From: Flavobacteriaceae bacterium
GTDB lineage: Bacteria > Bacteroidota > Bacteroidia > Flavobacteriales > Flavobacteriaceae
Reading direction: 5' to 3'
DNA: 64,000 nucleotides
NCBI GenBank assembly: GCA_018669795.1
Contig: JABHSQ010000005.1
Coordinates: forward strand, 310,001 to 374,000
The position numbers were made by a program, and so were the translations under genes. Shown in pieces: positions 26,856 through 35,341 of the stretch. Every line of letters starts with the position of its first letter. The first letter of the stretch is position 1. The notes under the pieces were generated by a model. It ran no database searches. It was not told the DNA's origin and was given only the letters and a program-made list of their open reading frames with translations.

Positions 26856-28544
26856 ATGCATGTAATAAAAGAAGTAAAAACATTAGATAACAAAACATAC
26901 GATACTATTATTATTGGCTCTGGAGTTGGTGGATTAGCTGCCGCAATCTGTTTGTCTAGGGCTGGACAAAAAATTTTAGTGTTAGAACAACATGACGTTC
27001 CTGGCGGTTGGTGTCATAGTTTTTATATTAATGGAGACCGTTTTACTCCTGGAGTTCATTATGTAGGTTTAGTCGGTGAGGGTTTATCTACATCTAATTT
27101 ATATGAAGGATTAGGTATTGCAAATGATTTAGTATTTTATCGTCAAAACCCTGATGGTTTTGAACATTGTTGGATCGGTGAAGAACGTTTTGATTATCCT
27201 GCTGATTTTAAAACTTTTGAAAATAGATTGATTGAACGTTTTCCTCAAGAAAAGAATAATATTATTAAATATTTAAAATTAGTTAATAATGTTGGTCATC
27301 AATTAGGTTTGATTTCTCAAATTAATAGTTTGTGGGAGCAAATTATTATTCCATTTAGAACAAAACATATGGGCAAATACTCACCTTTTAGTTTAAAACG
27401 AGTTATTGGTTGGCACATTAAAGATCCTTTACTTAAACGTATTTTAAATATACAATTTGGAGATCATGGTTTAGCTCCAGCAAAAGCTAATTTTGTACTT
27501 CATTCTGCAATTATGTATCATTACCATGTAGGTGGTTTTTACCCAATGGGTGGTGGTGGTGCTATTGTTAAAGCAATGACCAATGCTATAAAATCAAAAG
27601 GTGGACTTATAAAAACTAGCACCCCTGTAAAACGTATTCTATTAGATAAAGCAGGGAAAAAGAAAAAAGCTATCGGTATTGAATTAACAACTGGAGAACA
27701 AATATTTGCCAAACGTATAATATCTAATGCAGACCCTGGTATAACTTATCAAAAACTAATAGGAAAAGAAAATTTAAGTTTAAAATTAAATAAAAAGCTT
27801 GATAAAACTAAATATTCATGCACATCACTAATGTTGTTTTTAACAGTAGATTTGGATGTTAAAAAAGCTGGAATGGATTCTGGAAATATTTGGCATATGC
27901 CTAATAGAGACATGGATGATTTGCATGATGAAATGCAGACAAAAAATCTTTTAAAGGATAAAGAATTTCCTGGAATGTTTATTAGCTGCACAACACTAAA
28001 AGATCCCACAAGTTATAATGGTAAACATCATACAATAGAAGCAATTACATTTATTAATTATGATGCTTTTGAGGATTTTAAAAATGAGAAAATAGAACGT
28101 TCTCCATCTTATTTAAAATTTAAAGAACAACTAATTGCTAAGTTTTTGATTACCTTAGAAAAAGTTATTCCAAGTATATCTGACCACATTGTACAAAAAG
28201 AATTAGGTACACCCATAACAAATAAACATTATATAAATTCAACCCGAGGGGGTGTCTATGGTACCGAAAAAAGTTTAAAACATATTGGCCCTTTTGCTTA
28301 TAAATCTAAAAGCGAAATAGAAAATTTGTATATGTGTGGAGCAAGTATCGTATCACACGGTGTAACTGGTGCTAGTTATTCTGGCGTACAAACAGCTGCT
28401 AGTATATTAGGTTGTCATCAAAACGACTTAATAAAGCCATCAAATGAACAACATTTAAGAGTTTTTGAAGCAGAGGATGATTCAAATTACCCTGATTGGA
28501 TATCTAAAAAAATAAAGATAAAGCGCTCAAGATCAATAAAATAA
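26856..28544 (+). CDS. CrtI-like NAD(P)/FAD-dependent oxidoreductase (second)
   Basis: A 562-aa flavoprotein. IIIGSGVGGLAAAICLSRAG is the FAD loop, TPGVHYVGL the subfamily block, YHVGGFYPMGGGGAIVKAM a conserved internal motif, and NLYMCGASIVSHGVTGASYSGVQ the C-terminal FAD motif. It is a distant paralogue of the 22181 protein, not a duplicate. It is separated from the ligase by 114 bp containing a weak AT-rich hairpin, so it may have its own promoter. It is the last intact gene of the pigment locus. Confidence 0.82.
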   Translation: MHVIKEVKTLDNKTYDTIIIGSGVGGLAAAICLSRAGQKILVLEQHDVPGGWCHSFYINGDRFTPGVHYVGLVGEGLSTSNLYEGLGIANDLVFYRQNPDGFEHCWIGEERFDYPADFKTFENRLIERFPQEKNNIIKYLKLVNNVGHQLGLISQINSLWEQIIIPFRTKHMGKYSPFSLKRVIGWHIKDPLLKRILNIQFGDHGLAPAKANFVLHSAIMYHYHVGGFYPMGGGGAIVKAMTNAIKSKGGLIKTSTPVKRILLDKAGKKKKAIGIELTTGEQIFAKRIISNADPGITYQKLIGKENLSLKLNKKLDKTKYSCTSLMLFLTVDLDVKKAGMDSGNIWHMPNRDMDDLHDEMQTKNLLKDKEFPGMFISCTTLKDPTSYNGKHHTIEAITFINYDAFEDFKNEKIERSPSYLKFKEQLIAKFLITLEKVIPSISDHIVQKELGTPITNKHYINSTRGGVYGTEKSLKHIGPFAYKSKSEIENLYMCGASIVSHGVTGASYSGVQTAASILGCHQNDLIKPSNEQHLRVFEAEDDSNYPDWISKKIKIKRSRSIK

Positions 28545-28717
28545 TCACCTATTTCATCAAAATTAAGTCGGGGAAAAAACATATAACATATCAGAGTTTT
28601 ATGGGTATTTAGACGAAGATGATAAAGCTACTTTACAAGAATTTTGTTTGATGTTTGGGTAGTAGAATTAAAAAAAGTAAAGTTTGTATATATTTCCGTT
28701 TCTAATATCTAAACTTG
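28545..28717. other. junction with a short coding-like relic
   Basis: A non-genic stretch after the pigment locus. One plus-strand frame of about 31 codons (GEKTYNISEFYGYLDEDDKATLQEF...) ends at 28662 and looks protein-like but has no start codon and no family that I recognise. It is probably a gene fragment. Confidence 0.3.
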
Positions 28718-29140
28718 TTAATTTAATAATGGCAATAATGTAGGAAATTGTTCTGTAATAATTCTATCAAAGCATAATACAAAAGGATTTTTCATTCCTT
28801 GAAATGCATTCCTCATCCCTTTTTCTATTTCTGACCGCAATACTTCTTTTCCTGAATTAGTCTTCAGAAAAGCAATATAACCTTTAGCTGATTTAGCATA
28901 TCCGCTTTTTCTAATTAGTACTGGTATAACTATATAATCAGCCTCGCTTTTATCATTGGTTACTTTTTTTCCCAATTCAACTAATTTAGCCTTGATTATG
29001 CGATTTATTGTTTGCTCAACTTCAAATTTAACAGGGACGCCAGCCTTCTGACTGTCTGTTTTATCAACAAAAAAACTTTGTGAAAAAGAATTTAAACTAA
29101 AAAATAAAGTAAATAAAAATAATATTATAAGTTTTTTCAT
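28718..29140 (-). CDS. hypothetical secreted protein
   Basis: A 140-aa protein with a clear signal peptide MKKLIILFLFTLFFSLNSFSQ. The mature part (KTDSQKAGVPVKFEVEQTINRIIKAKLVELGKKV...ADYIVIPVLIRKS) is a small alpha/beta domain. No motif is recognised. It stands alone between two gene-relic areas and is oriented against the pigment locus, so it is probably not part of it. Confidence 0.6.
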   Translation of the reverse strand: MKKLIILFLFTLFFSLNSFSQSFFVDKTDSQKAGVPVKFEVEQTINRIIKAKLVELGKKVTNDKSEADYIVIPVLIRKSGYAKSAKGYIAFLKTNSGKEVLRSEIEKGMRNAFQGMKNPFVLCFDRIITEQFPTLLPLLN

Positions 29141-29269
29141 AATTGTTGGTTTTAAATGTATTGATTATTAGCTATTAAGCCAAGGTAGTGAAATTTATAT
29201 AAAACTATTAAGTATATCGTATTTCACCTATTATTTAGATAATAAAAATGGCTATCAACTTAATGATAA

Positions 29270-29520
29270 CCTTTAAGACTTACACCAATAGACAGAGGCT
29301 TGACCCTACACCATATTTTACACCCTGATAAAACGGCACATAATGAAATATATGATCCCTTGTCTATTGGATCTCACAAGTTTTTTGAGGTGTATCAGAT
29401 AGATCCGCCAATATTTTCATATCAGATATCCAGAAGCATCGGGTAATATACTATATTGAGACGAATGACCCTCAAAAGAAAGCAATATTTTTAAGAGATG
29501 GGGAATCAGATATTAAATAA
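29270..29520 (+). pseudogene. frameshifted relic of an unidentified gene
   Basis: One frame is open for 58 codons from 29270 to a TAA at 29444-29446 (LTPIDRGLTLHHILHPDK...HKFFEVYQIDPPIFSYQ). The sense then moves to another frame that reads RVIYYIETNDPQKKAIFLRDGESDIK to the stop at 29518-29520. The two pieces look like consecutive parts of one protein broken by one or two frameshifts. No start codon is obvious and I do not recognise the family. Confidence 0.4.
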
Positions 29521-29557
29521 ATTAGTTGGATTTTTTTGGCTTTTTACTGCCATTTTT

Positions 29558-29587
29558 ACTGCCAGTATTGATCAATTTACTGGCAGT
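29558..29587. terminator. perfect 10-bp stem-loop, possible terminator
   Basis: ACTGCCAGTA and TACTGGCAGT are exact reverse complements separated by TTGATCAATT. TTTTA follows on the plus strand. It could be a terminator for the relic gene or a structural remnant of a mobile element. A direct repeat of TACTGCCA precedes it. Confidence 0.5.
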
Positions 29588-29703
29588 TTTATGTATATTT
29601 GGTTTTCAACCTATGGCAATAAATAACCAAGGTGTGGTTAATATCAACTGTACAATACTCAACTAATACACTCTTAAATCCTTTGTATAATTGAGTTTAA
29701 ATC

Positions 29704-29733
29704 AAAAAAAAGAGTAACCATTTCTGATTACTC
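29704..29733 (-). terminator. rho-independent terminator of tRNA-Met
   Basis: On the minus strand GAGTAATCA-GAAA-TGGTTACTC forms a 9-bp stem with one mismatch and a GAAA loop, followed by a run of T. It lies directly behind the tRNA 3' end. Confidence 0.75.
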
Positions 29734-29738
29734 CTCAG

Positions 29739-29812
29739 TAGCGAGATCGAGACTTGAACTCGAGACCTCCGGGTTATGAATCCGACGCTCTAACCACCTG
29801 AGCTACCTCGCC
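29739..29812 (-). tRNA. tRNA-Met (CAT)
   Basis: A 74-nt cloverleaf on the minus strand without encoded CCA. The acceptor GGCGAGG pairs with TCTCGCT (G-U at both ends). The D arm is GCTC...GAGC, the anticodon loop is TTCATAA with anticodon CAT, and the T arm is TCGAG-TTCAAGT-CTCGA. The bottom anticodon pair A31-C39 is a mismatch. The G1-U72 acceptor end argues against an initiator, which would have an unpaired first base. An Ile2 (lysidine) tRNA is the alternative. Confidence 0.9.
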
Positions 29813-30048
29813 ATTTATTTTAAAACATCAATAGCTAAATCAATCATTTTTATTATAAAAAAAAATTCTTAGCTGTGATTTTTTGCGATGGCAAATATAG
29901 GAACAATTTATACGAGCACAAACATTCCGATACTGTTTTGTCATAATTATTTATAATTTATAATAGATAAATAATAAATAATTTTAGCCTTCTTTCTTTT
30001 ACAGTAAGCAATTAATATATATATTGGCCACATGCTAATAACAGCCCT

Positions 30049-30435
30049 ATGAGTGAAAAAATAAAGTACGATATGGAATTTCCAATTCAAGCATCTTCTG
30101 CACTGTTATACCAATACATTTCGACACCTTCTGGAATGCAAGAATGGTATGCAGATAATGTAAACTCCAGGGGAGAATTTTTTAATTTTATTTGGGAAGG
30201 CAGCGAAGAGGTCGCTAAGCTAATTTCAAAACAAAAAGGAAAATCAATTCGTTTTCAATGGATGGAAGATGAAGGCACCAATTATTATTTTGAAATGCGC
30301 ATCGACCTGGATGATATCACCAAAGATGTTTGTATTATGGTTACCGATTTTGCGGAAGAAGATGAAGTCGAAGAAGGGAAAATGCTTTGGGAAAATATGA
30401 TTTCTGAACTGAAACATTTATTAGGTTCTGTATAA
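30049..30435 (+). CDS. START-like (SRPBCC/AHSA1-type) domain protein
   Basis: A 128-aa small helix-grip protein. MEFPIQASSALLYQYISTPSGMQEWYADNV is the AHSA1/START-like opening, and FNFIWEGSEEVAKLISKQKGKSIRFQW and a final amphipathic helix (GKMLWENMISELKHLLG) complete it. It belongs to a conserved Bacteroidota START-like family of unknown ligand. It ends just before the promoter and hairpin that precede the class IV aminotransferase gene. Confidence 0.85.
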   Translation: MSEKIKYDMEFPIQASSALLYQYISTPSGMQEWYADNVNSRGEFFNFIWEGSEEVAKLISKQKGKSIRFQWMEDEGTNYYFEMRIDLDDITKDVCIMVTDFAEEDEVEEGKMLWENMISELKHLLGSV

Positions 30436-30451
30436 GAAGTCTATTATATAG

Positions 30452-30459
30452 TATATTTG
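30452..30459 (+). promoter_or_regulatory. Bacteroidota -7 box upstream of the class IV aminotransferase gene
   Basis: TATATTTG fits TAnnTTTG, and a CTG rather than TTG sits at the -33 position. The expected start point (about 30465) falls in the left arm of the hairpin at 30462-30482. Confidence 0.5.
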
Positions 30460-30461
30460 CA

Positions 30462-30489
30462 CCGCCTTCTAAAATAAGGCGGTTTTTTT
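30462..30489 (+). terminator. terminator-like hairpin abutting a start codon
   Basis: CCGCCTT-CTAAAAT-AAGGCGG forms a perfect 7-bp stem followed by seven T, and the next base begins the ATG at 30490. It can end the START-like transcript, but it also lies within the expected leader of the downstream gene. Confidence 0.75.
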
Positions 30490-31347
30490 ATGGTTAATTT
30501 AAACGGAACATTACAAAGTACGCAAGAAGGAAAAGTATCTATCAACAATAGAGGGCTGCAATACGGCGATGCAGTATTTGAAACGCTTAAAGTAGTATCC
30601 AACAGGATTAACTTTTGGGAAGATCATTATTTTAGATTAATGGCTTCTATGCGAATTTTAAGAATGGAAATACCCATGACTTTTTCTATGGAGTTTTTAG
30701 AAAATGAAATTCTAAAAACCATTATGGCCTCCAATTTAACCAACGATACCTGCAGAGTTAAGCTTTATGTAAATAGAAAAGAAGGAGGGAAGTACACACC
30801 GAAAACCAATGATGTCGACTATTTTATCGCACTTGAAAAACTAGAGACTCCCTTTTACACGATTGATGACGTTCCCTACGAAGTAGAATTATTTAAAGAT
30901 TATTATATCTATTCTAATTTGCTTTCTACATTAAAAACCAATTCGAAAATAACGAATGTATTGGGGAGTATTTTTGCAGTTGAAAATGGCTATCAAAATT
31001 GTTTATTACTCAACGAAAAGAAAATGGTTGTGGAAGCATTGCAAGGGAATTTGTTTATGGTGAAGGGTAATTTAATTATCACTCCACCCATAACAGACGG
31101 TTGTTTACGAGGGATTATAAGGAAACAATTGATCGCGATCTGTGAGCTTTCAAAAGAGTACAACCTCGAAGAAAAATCAATATCACCCTTTGATTTGCAA
31201 AAGGCGGATGAACTTTTTATTAGCAATGTTATCATAGGGATTCAACCCATAACAAAGTATCGAAAAAAAGAATTTACGAATAAGGTATCAAAGGAGTTAT
31301 TGCAAAAATTAAATGCGAAAGCTAGACTGTCTTCTGTGAGCGATTAA
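30490..31347 (+). CDS. class IV aminotransferase (PabC/BCAT-like)
   Basis: A 285-aa PLP fold-type IV protein. VSINNRGLQYGDAVFETLKV is the family N-terminal block, LKTNSKITNVLGSIFAVENGYQNCLLLNEKKMVVE contains the PLP-lysine region, and QGNLFMVKGNLIITPPITDGCLRGIIRK and ADELFISNVIIGIQPITKY are the downstream blocks. The length and motifs fit 4-amino-4-deoxychorismate lyase or a branched-chain aminotransferase relative. The two are not separable by eye. The stop overlaps the convergent yqgE stop by three to four bases. Confidence 0.82.
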   Translation: MVNLNGTLQSTQEGKVSINNRGLQYGDAVFETLKVVSNRINFWEDHYFRLMASMRILRMEIPMTFSMEFLENEILKTIMASNLTNDTCRVKLYVNRKEGGKYTPKTNDVDYFIALEKLETPFYTIDDVPYEVELFKDYYIYSNLLSTLKTNSKITNVLGSIFAVENGYQNCLLLNEKKMVVEALQGNLFMVKGNLIITPPITDGCLRGIIRKQLIAICELSKEYNLEEKSISPFDLQKADELFISNVIIGIQPITKYRKKEFTNKVSKELLQKLNAKARLSSVSD

Positions 31348-31904
31348 TTATAGGATGGATTTTCTGGCGCATTAGACCAAATTAAATAATCACCACCAAA
31401 TTCCACCATTTTTTCTTTCCAAAAACCAGCACCTGTTTTTCCAAGTATTCTGTTTTTATATTTATTTAGGGAGATCACCCAACATTTTTCCTCCAGTTCT
31501 TCCTCTAATTGATGGTGGCTCCAACCGGTATATCCTAGAAAAAAGCGAATTTCAGATTCTTTTATTTTATCTTCTTGAAGTAAGGTGCTAATTTTATTAA
31601 AATCACCACCCCAATAAATGCCGTTCGCTATTTCAATGCTATTGGGAATTAACTCCGGGATTTTATGAATAAAATATAAATTATCCTGTTCTACAGGACC
31701 TCCATTATAAATAGGAATGTTTGAGTTTAATTCAGGTATAAAATCGGTTAAATTATTTTTTAATGGTTTGTTTAAAATAAAGCCAACAGCACCATTTTTA
31801 TTATACTCAGCTAATAATACCACAGACCTATTAAAGGAGACATCTCCAATTATAGAAGGTTCTGCAACCAATAGTAATCCTTTTTCTGGTTTTAAAATAG
31901 TCAT
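31344..31904 (-). CDS. YqgE/AlgH family protein
   Basis: A 186-aa protein. I use ATG at 31904 (MTILKPEKGLLLVAEPSIIGD), which matches the family start, rather than the 16-residue longer ORF-track version. FNRSVVLLAEYNKNGAVGFILNKPL, GGPVEQDNLYFIH and GYTGWSHHQLEEEL are diagnostic UPF0301 blocks. Molecular function is not established. It is convergent with the aminotransferase gene, the two stop codons sharing TTAA. Confidence 0.93.
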   Translation of the reverse strand: MTILKPEKGLLLVAEPSIIGDVSFNRSVVLLAEYNKNGAVGFILNKPLKNNLTDFIPELNSNIPIYNGGPVEQDNLYFIHKIPELIPNSIEIANGIYWGGDFNKISTLLQEDKIKESEIRFFLGYTGWSHHQLEEELEEKCWVISLNKYKNRILGKTGAGFWKEKMVEFGGDYLIWSNAPENPSYN

Positions 31905-31983
31905 ATTGCTGTTTTCAATACTAAAACTAAGTATTAATTTAATAAAATGCAAATTTTTGGAGCAAGCACTATAAATTATAGCA

Positions 31984-32021
31984 TAAAAAAAATCCCCATC
32001 TGTTTCGGATGGGGATTTTTT
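31984..32021. terminator. bidirectional rho-independent terminator
   Basis: AATCCCCATC-TGTTTCG-GATGGGGATT is a perfect 10-bp stem flanked by A8 on the left and T on the right, so it can work on both strands. It primarily ends the minus-strand HU gene. Confidence 0.85.
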
Positions 32022-32038
32022 AAATAAAAAAGATTGGA

Positions 32039-32311
32039 TTAGTTTACGCTACCGCTTAAATCTGATCCAGCTTTAAACTTAACTACGTTTTTAGCTTTAA
32101 TTTTGATTGTAGCTCCTGTTTGAGGGTTTCTACCATCTCTTGCTGCTCTTCTAGAAACTGACCAAGAACCGAAACCTACTAAAGAAACTCTGTTTCCTTT
32201 TTGTAATGATCCTTGAATTTCACTTAGCATAGATTCTAATGCTTTTTTTGCTGCTGCTTTCGTAATTCCAGCAGATGCTGCCATTGCGTCAATTAAATCT
32301 GATTTGTTCAT
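32039..32311 (-). CDS. hup: HU family DNA-binding protein
   Basis: A 90-aa histone-like protein that bends DNA. MNKSDLIDAMAASAGITKAAAKKALESML is the HU dimerisation helix, and VSLVGFGSWSVSRRAARDGRNPQTGATIKIKAKNVVKFKAGSDL covers the beta arms with RNPQTG at the tip. It has a well-formed promoter (complement 32362-32391) and a strong terminator, so it is a single-gene unit. The codon use fits high expression. Confidence 0.97.
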   Translation of the reverse strand: MNKSDLIDAMAASAGITKAAAKKALESMLSEIQGSLQKGNRVSLVGFGSWSVSRRAARDGRNPQTGATIKIKAKNVVKFKAGSDLSGSVN

Positions 32312-32361
32312 AATTTGTAAAAATTAAATTGTTGGTTAAACTTCTTTTTATAATTCCCTTA

Positions 32362-32391
32362 CAAAATTAAACGGATTACCGGTTCACGCAA
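32362..32391 (-). promoter_or_regulatory. promoter of the HU gene
   Basis: On the minus strand TTG (32391-32389), a 19-nt spacer and TAATTTTG (32369-32362) match the Bacteroidota consensus TTG-N19-TAnnTTTG exactly. It is the best promoter I can see in the window. It gives a leader of about 45 nt. Confidence 0.75.
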
Positions 32392-32493
32392 GTAATAGCA
32401 ATGCAAATAGCGTTTTTTGTTAATAACTTGCTTGCTTTGTTAATAAGCTTACCCATTTTTAGTGAATTTTATAAGTTCAATGACTATAAGGCT

Positions 32494-33441
32494 TTACATC
32501 ATTTTTGAATTTTTATCAAAAGTAAATCCATTTAAAAGCGATTTTATGTCCATTTTTCGTTTTCCAGCTAGCTGTATTTCATGGATGATAAGGTAACCAT
32601 TGCCTACTGAAACTTTTAATTCTTTTTTACTGCTTAAAATCGTTCCGTTTTTAAAAGTATGTTTTTCAATTACATAATTGCAATTGTAAATTTTAACCGA
32701 ACTTTCTTTATTATTATTGATCATGGTACACCAAGCAGCAGGATAAGGATTAAGTCCCCTAATAAAGGAGTCAATATCTTCAACAGGTCGATTCCAATCT
32801 ATTTTGGTATTCTCCTTGGTTAGTTTCGGTGCGTTTTTTAAGACATCACTGATGGTCTGTTTTTTGGGATTTTCTTCACTTCGTGCTATCAATTCTAACG
32901 TTTTAATAACCAAGTGGCTTCCTGTATTCATTAACACGTCATGCAAGGACCCAACGGTTTCCCGTTCTTTTATAATTACCGCTTCTTTTAAGATGATTTC
33001 ACCAGTATCAATTTTATCATCAATAAAAAAAGTACTGACTCCTGTTTTAAGTTCCCTATTGATAATTGCCCAATTAATAGGAGCAGCACCTCTGTACTGT
33101 GGTAATAAGGAAGCGTGTAAATTAAAAGTACCATAGCTTGGCATGCTCCAAACCACCTTTGGTAACATTCTAAATGCGACCACAATCTGTAAATTAGCAT
33201 TCAATGAACGCAATTCATCTAAAAAGTATTCCTCTTTTAAGTTGCTGGGTTGTAATAGGTTTAAATTTTGGGAGACGGCATAGGCTTTAATATCAGATTG
33301 TTTTAGCTTCCTGCCTCTACCAGCAGTTTTGTCTGGCGAAGTAATTACGCCTACAATGTTTTTGCCTTCTGCTACTAATTTTTGTAAAACACCTACCGCA
33401 AATCCTGGGGTGCCCATAAATACAATTCTTAAGTCTCTCAT
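32494..33441 (-). CDS. fmt: methionyl-tRNA formyltransferase
   Basis: A 315-aa enzyme that formylates initiator Met-tRNA. RIVFMGTPGFAVGVLQKL opens the hydrolase-like domain, and LHASLLPQYRGAAPINWAIINRELKTGVSTFFIDDKIDTGEI holds the folate-site His and the SLLP signature. The C-terminal domain (VEDIDSFIRGLNPYPAAWC onward) is present. Its ATG overlaps the recQ stop (TAATG), so both are probably one transcript. Confidence 0.97.
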   Translation of the reverse strand: MRDLRIVFMGTPGFAVGVLQKLVAEGKNIVGVITSPDKTAGRGRKLKQSDIKAYAVSQNLNLLQPSNLKEEYFLDELRSLNANLQIVVAFRMLPKVVWSMPSYGTFNLHASLLPQYRGAAPINWAIINRELKTGVSTFFIDDKIDTGEIILKEAVIIKERETVGSLHDVLMNTGSHLVIKTLELIARSEENPKKQTISDVLKNAPKLTKENTKIDWNRPVEDIDSFIRGLNPYPAAWCTMINNNKESSVKIYNCNYVIEKHTFKNGTILSSKKELKVSVGNGYLIIHEIQLAGKRKMDIKSLLNGFTFDKNSKMM

Positions 33442-35339
33442 TAATTTAAAAAATATTCATTCTTAGTGTTCACTCTAATTTTTTCAACATCCTGTAAATG
33501 CCTTAAAACAATTACTATTTTTGATTCAGTAAAAGTAAGTTTTTCTGAAAGTATTCTAGAAGACAATTCTCTTTCTTCCAATAAAAGTAGAATTTTTTCA
33601 GAAATAAGCTGAATTTCTTTCTTGCTTGGGCTGCTTTTTTGTGAAGCACAAACCGAACATATACCACAATTTTCGGCAGACTTTTCACCAAAATAACCAA
33701 CGAGTTGTACACTTTTACAAACAGCATCATTATTGATATAATTTAGCACAGCGTTAACTTCCGATTCTTTTTTATGGTTCAGTGCTTCTAATGCTTTTGA
33801 AACACTATTAATCGTTTTATCATCTTCCCGCGGTACTATAAAAGTAATGCTTGCATCGGTGTGAAATAGTTTTAAGTCTAAAACCCCTTCTTGTTCCATT
33901 TTTTCTAGGGCATTAATTACCGTCGCTACAGACTGCCCCGTTTTTGAAGCAATTAATTCAATTTTTACGGAGGTTTCGGATTCAAAAACACCTCCATACA
34001 TTCTTAAAATTGTTTTACCAATTAAGGAGATTGTTGGGTTTTGTTCTAAATAGCTGATGAGTTTGTCGGAGCTTATTTTAAATTTAAGAACCGACTTCCT
34101 GCCAAATTGTTTTGACAGCTGTATAATGCCCAAGCGTTCTAATGCTGTTAACCCATTATAAGTAAGTAGGGTGTTTAGCTGATAATGCTTGCAGAAGGCT
34201 ACATAATTAAAGCTATTAGTTGTAAAGGCCCCTTCGCCATAAGAAATTTGAAAGTAATTACTTAAGGATCGATAAATGGTTTTTAATTGATGGGTCGTAG
34301 GCCGTGAATCTAAAAATTGTTTTTTTATTAATATTTTATCATAATCATTGTACAGAATCATTGCACTCGAATAATTTCCATCCCTTCCGGCGCGACCCGC
34401 TTCCTGAAAATAACTCTCTATACTTTCCGGAAGTTGTGTGTGAAATACATAGCTAACATTCGGATTGTCAATTCCCATTCCAAAAGCATTGGTCGCCACC
34501 ATCACTTGCTTTTTTCCTTGCAGCCATTCCTCGAGACGTGTATTTTTATCTTCAGAGGAAATACCGCCGTGAAAAAAATGACTCGAAATACCTAGACTAT
34601 TTAATTGTTGGCTAATTTCCACCGTGTTTTTTCTACTTCTCACATAGATAATGGCCGAACCATTACTTTTCTTTAATAATTGCTCTATTCGGTATAATTT
34701 ATCTTCCTGATAATGCACTTGATAGGATAAATTTTTTCGAACAAAAGAACTTTTTATAATGGCAGGTGTTTCTAATTTTAATTGCAAGACAGTATCCGCT
34801 ACTACTTCTGGCGTTGCTGAGGCAGTTAAAGCGATCATAGGCACTAATGGAAGAAGTGTCCTAAGGATGTTGCAATTTTTATAAGCAGGTCTAAAATCAT
34901 TTCCCCATTGAGAAATACAATGCGCCTCATCAATGGCAATTAAATTGACATTCATTTGCTTGATGCAATTCTGTACTAATTCTTGCTGCAACCTTTCAGG
35001 AGATAAATACAAAAATTTATAAGTCCCATACAAGGCATTGTCCAACAATGCATTTAAATCTTGATAGGAAATACCTCCCGGAATACAAAGCGCTTTAATG
35101 CCTTTTTTCTTTAAAGAGTTAACTTGATCTGTCATTAAGGCTACTAAAGGAGAAATAACAATACAAATCCCTTCTTTTGCCAATGCTGGTACTTGAAAGC
35201 AAACCGACTTTCCGCCACCTGTAGGTAGTAATGCAACGGTGTCCCTTCCGTCTAATACGGTGGAGATGATCTCTTCCTGCCGGGAAAGAAATTGATGGTG
35301 TCCCCAATAGTCCTCCAGTATTTGAATTGGTTTTTTCAA
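33441..35339 (-). CDS. recQ: ATP-dependent DNA helicase RecQ
   Basis: A 632-aa superfamily 2 helicase. LLPTGGGKSVCFQVPAL is Walker A, IDEAHCISQWGNDFRPAY the DEAH box and aromatic-rich loop, and VATNAFGMGIDNPNVSYVFH and QEAGRAGRDGN motifs V and VI. The RQC zinc ligands are in CKSVQLVGYFGEKSAENCGICSVC. The C-terminus is short and I see no clear HRDC domain. It lies between the AAA ATPase and fmt, with almost no spacing. Confidence 0.95.
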   Translation of the reverse strand: MKKPIQILEDYWGHHQFLSRQEEIISTVLDGRDTVALLPTGGGKSVCFQVPALAKEGICIVISPLVALMTDQVNSLKKKGIKALCIPGGISYQDLNALLDNALYGTYKFLYLSPERLQQELVQNCIKQMNVNLIAIDEAHCISQWGNDFRPAYKNCNILRTLLPLVPMIALTASATPEVVADTVLQLKLETPAIIKSSFVRKNLSYQVHYQEDKLYRIEQLLKKSNGSAIIYVRSRKNTVEISQQLNSLGISSHFFHGGISSEDKNTRLEEWLQGKKQVMVATNAFGMGIDNPNVSYVFHTQLPESIESYFQEAGRAGRDGNYSSAMILYNDYDKILIKKQFLDSRPTTHQLKTIYRSLSNYFQISYGEGAFTTNSFNYVAFCKHYQLNTLLTYNGLTALERLGIIQLSKQFGRKSVLKFKISSDKLISYLEQNPTISLIGKTILRMYGGVFESETSVKIELIASKTGQSVATVINALEKMEQEGVLDLKLFHTDASITFIVPREDDKTINSVSKALEALNHKKESEVNAVLNYINNDAVCKSVQLVGYFGEKSAENCGICSVCASQKSSPSKKEIQLISEKILLLLEERELSSRILSEKLTFTESKIVIVLRHLQDVEKIRVNTKNEYFLN

Positions 35340-35341
35340 TA

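Larger units (their letters stand above)
29141..29738. other. gene-poor junction upstream of tRNA-Met
   Basis: Nearly 600 bp with no intact gene. It contains a plus-strand coding relic (29270-29520), a perfect 10-bp inverted repeat (29558-29587) preceded by a direct repeat of TACTGCCA, and the tRNA terminator (29704-29733). The layout fits an old insertion/deletion hot spot beside a tRNA gene. No integrase or attachment repeat was found. Confidence 0.5.

Noticed and set aside
29739-29812. tRNA gene as a phage or integrative-element attachment site
   Set aside because: No integrase gene and no second copy of the tRNA 3' end were found by eye in the window, so no element boundary is claimed.
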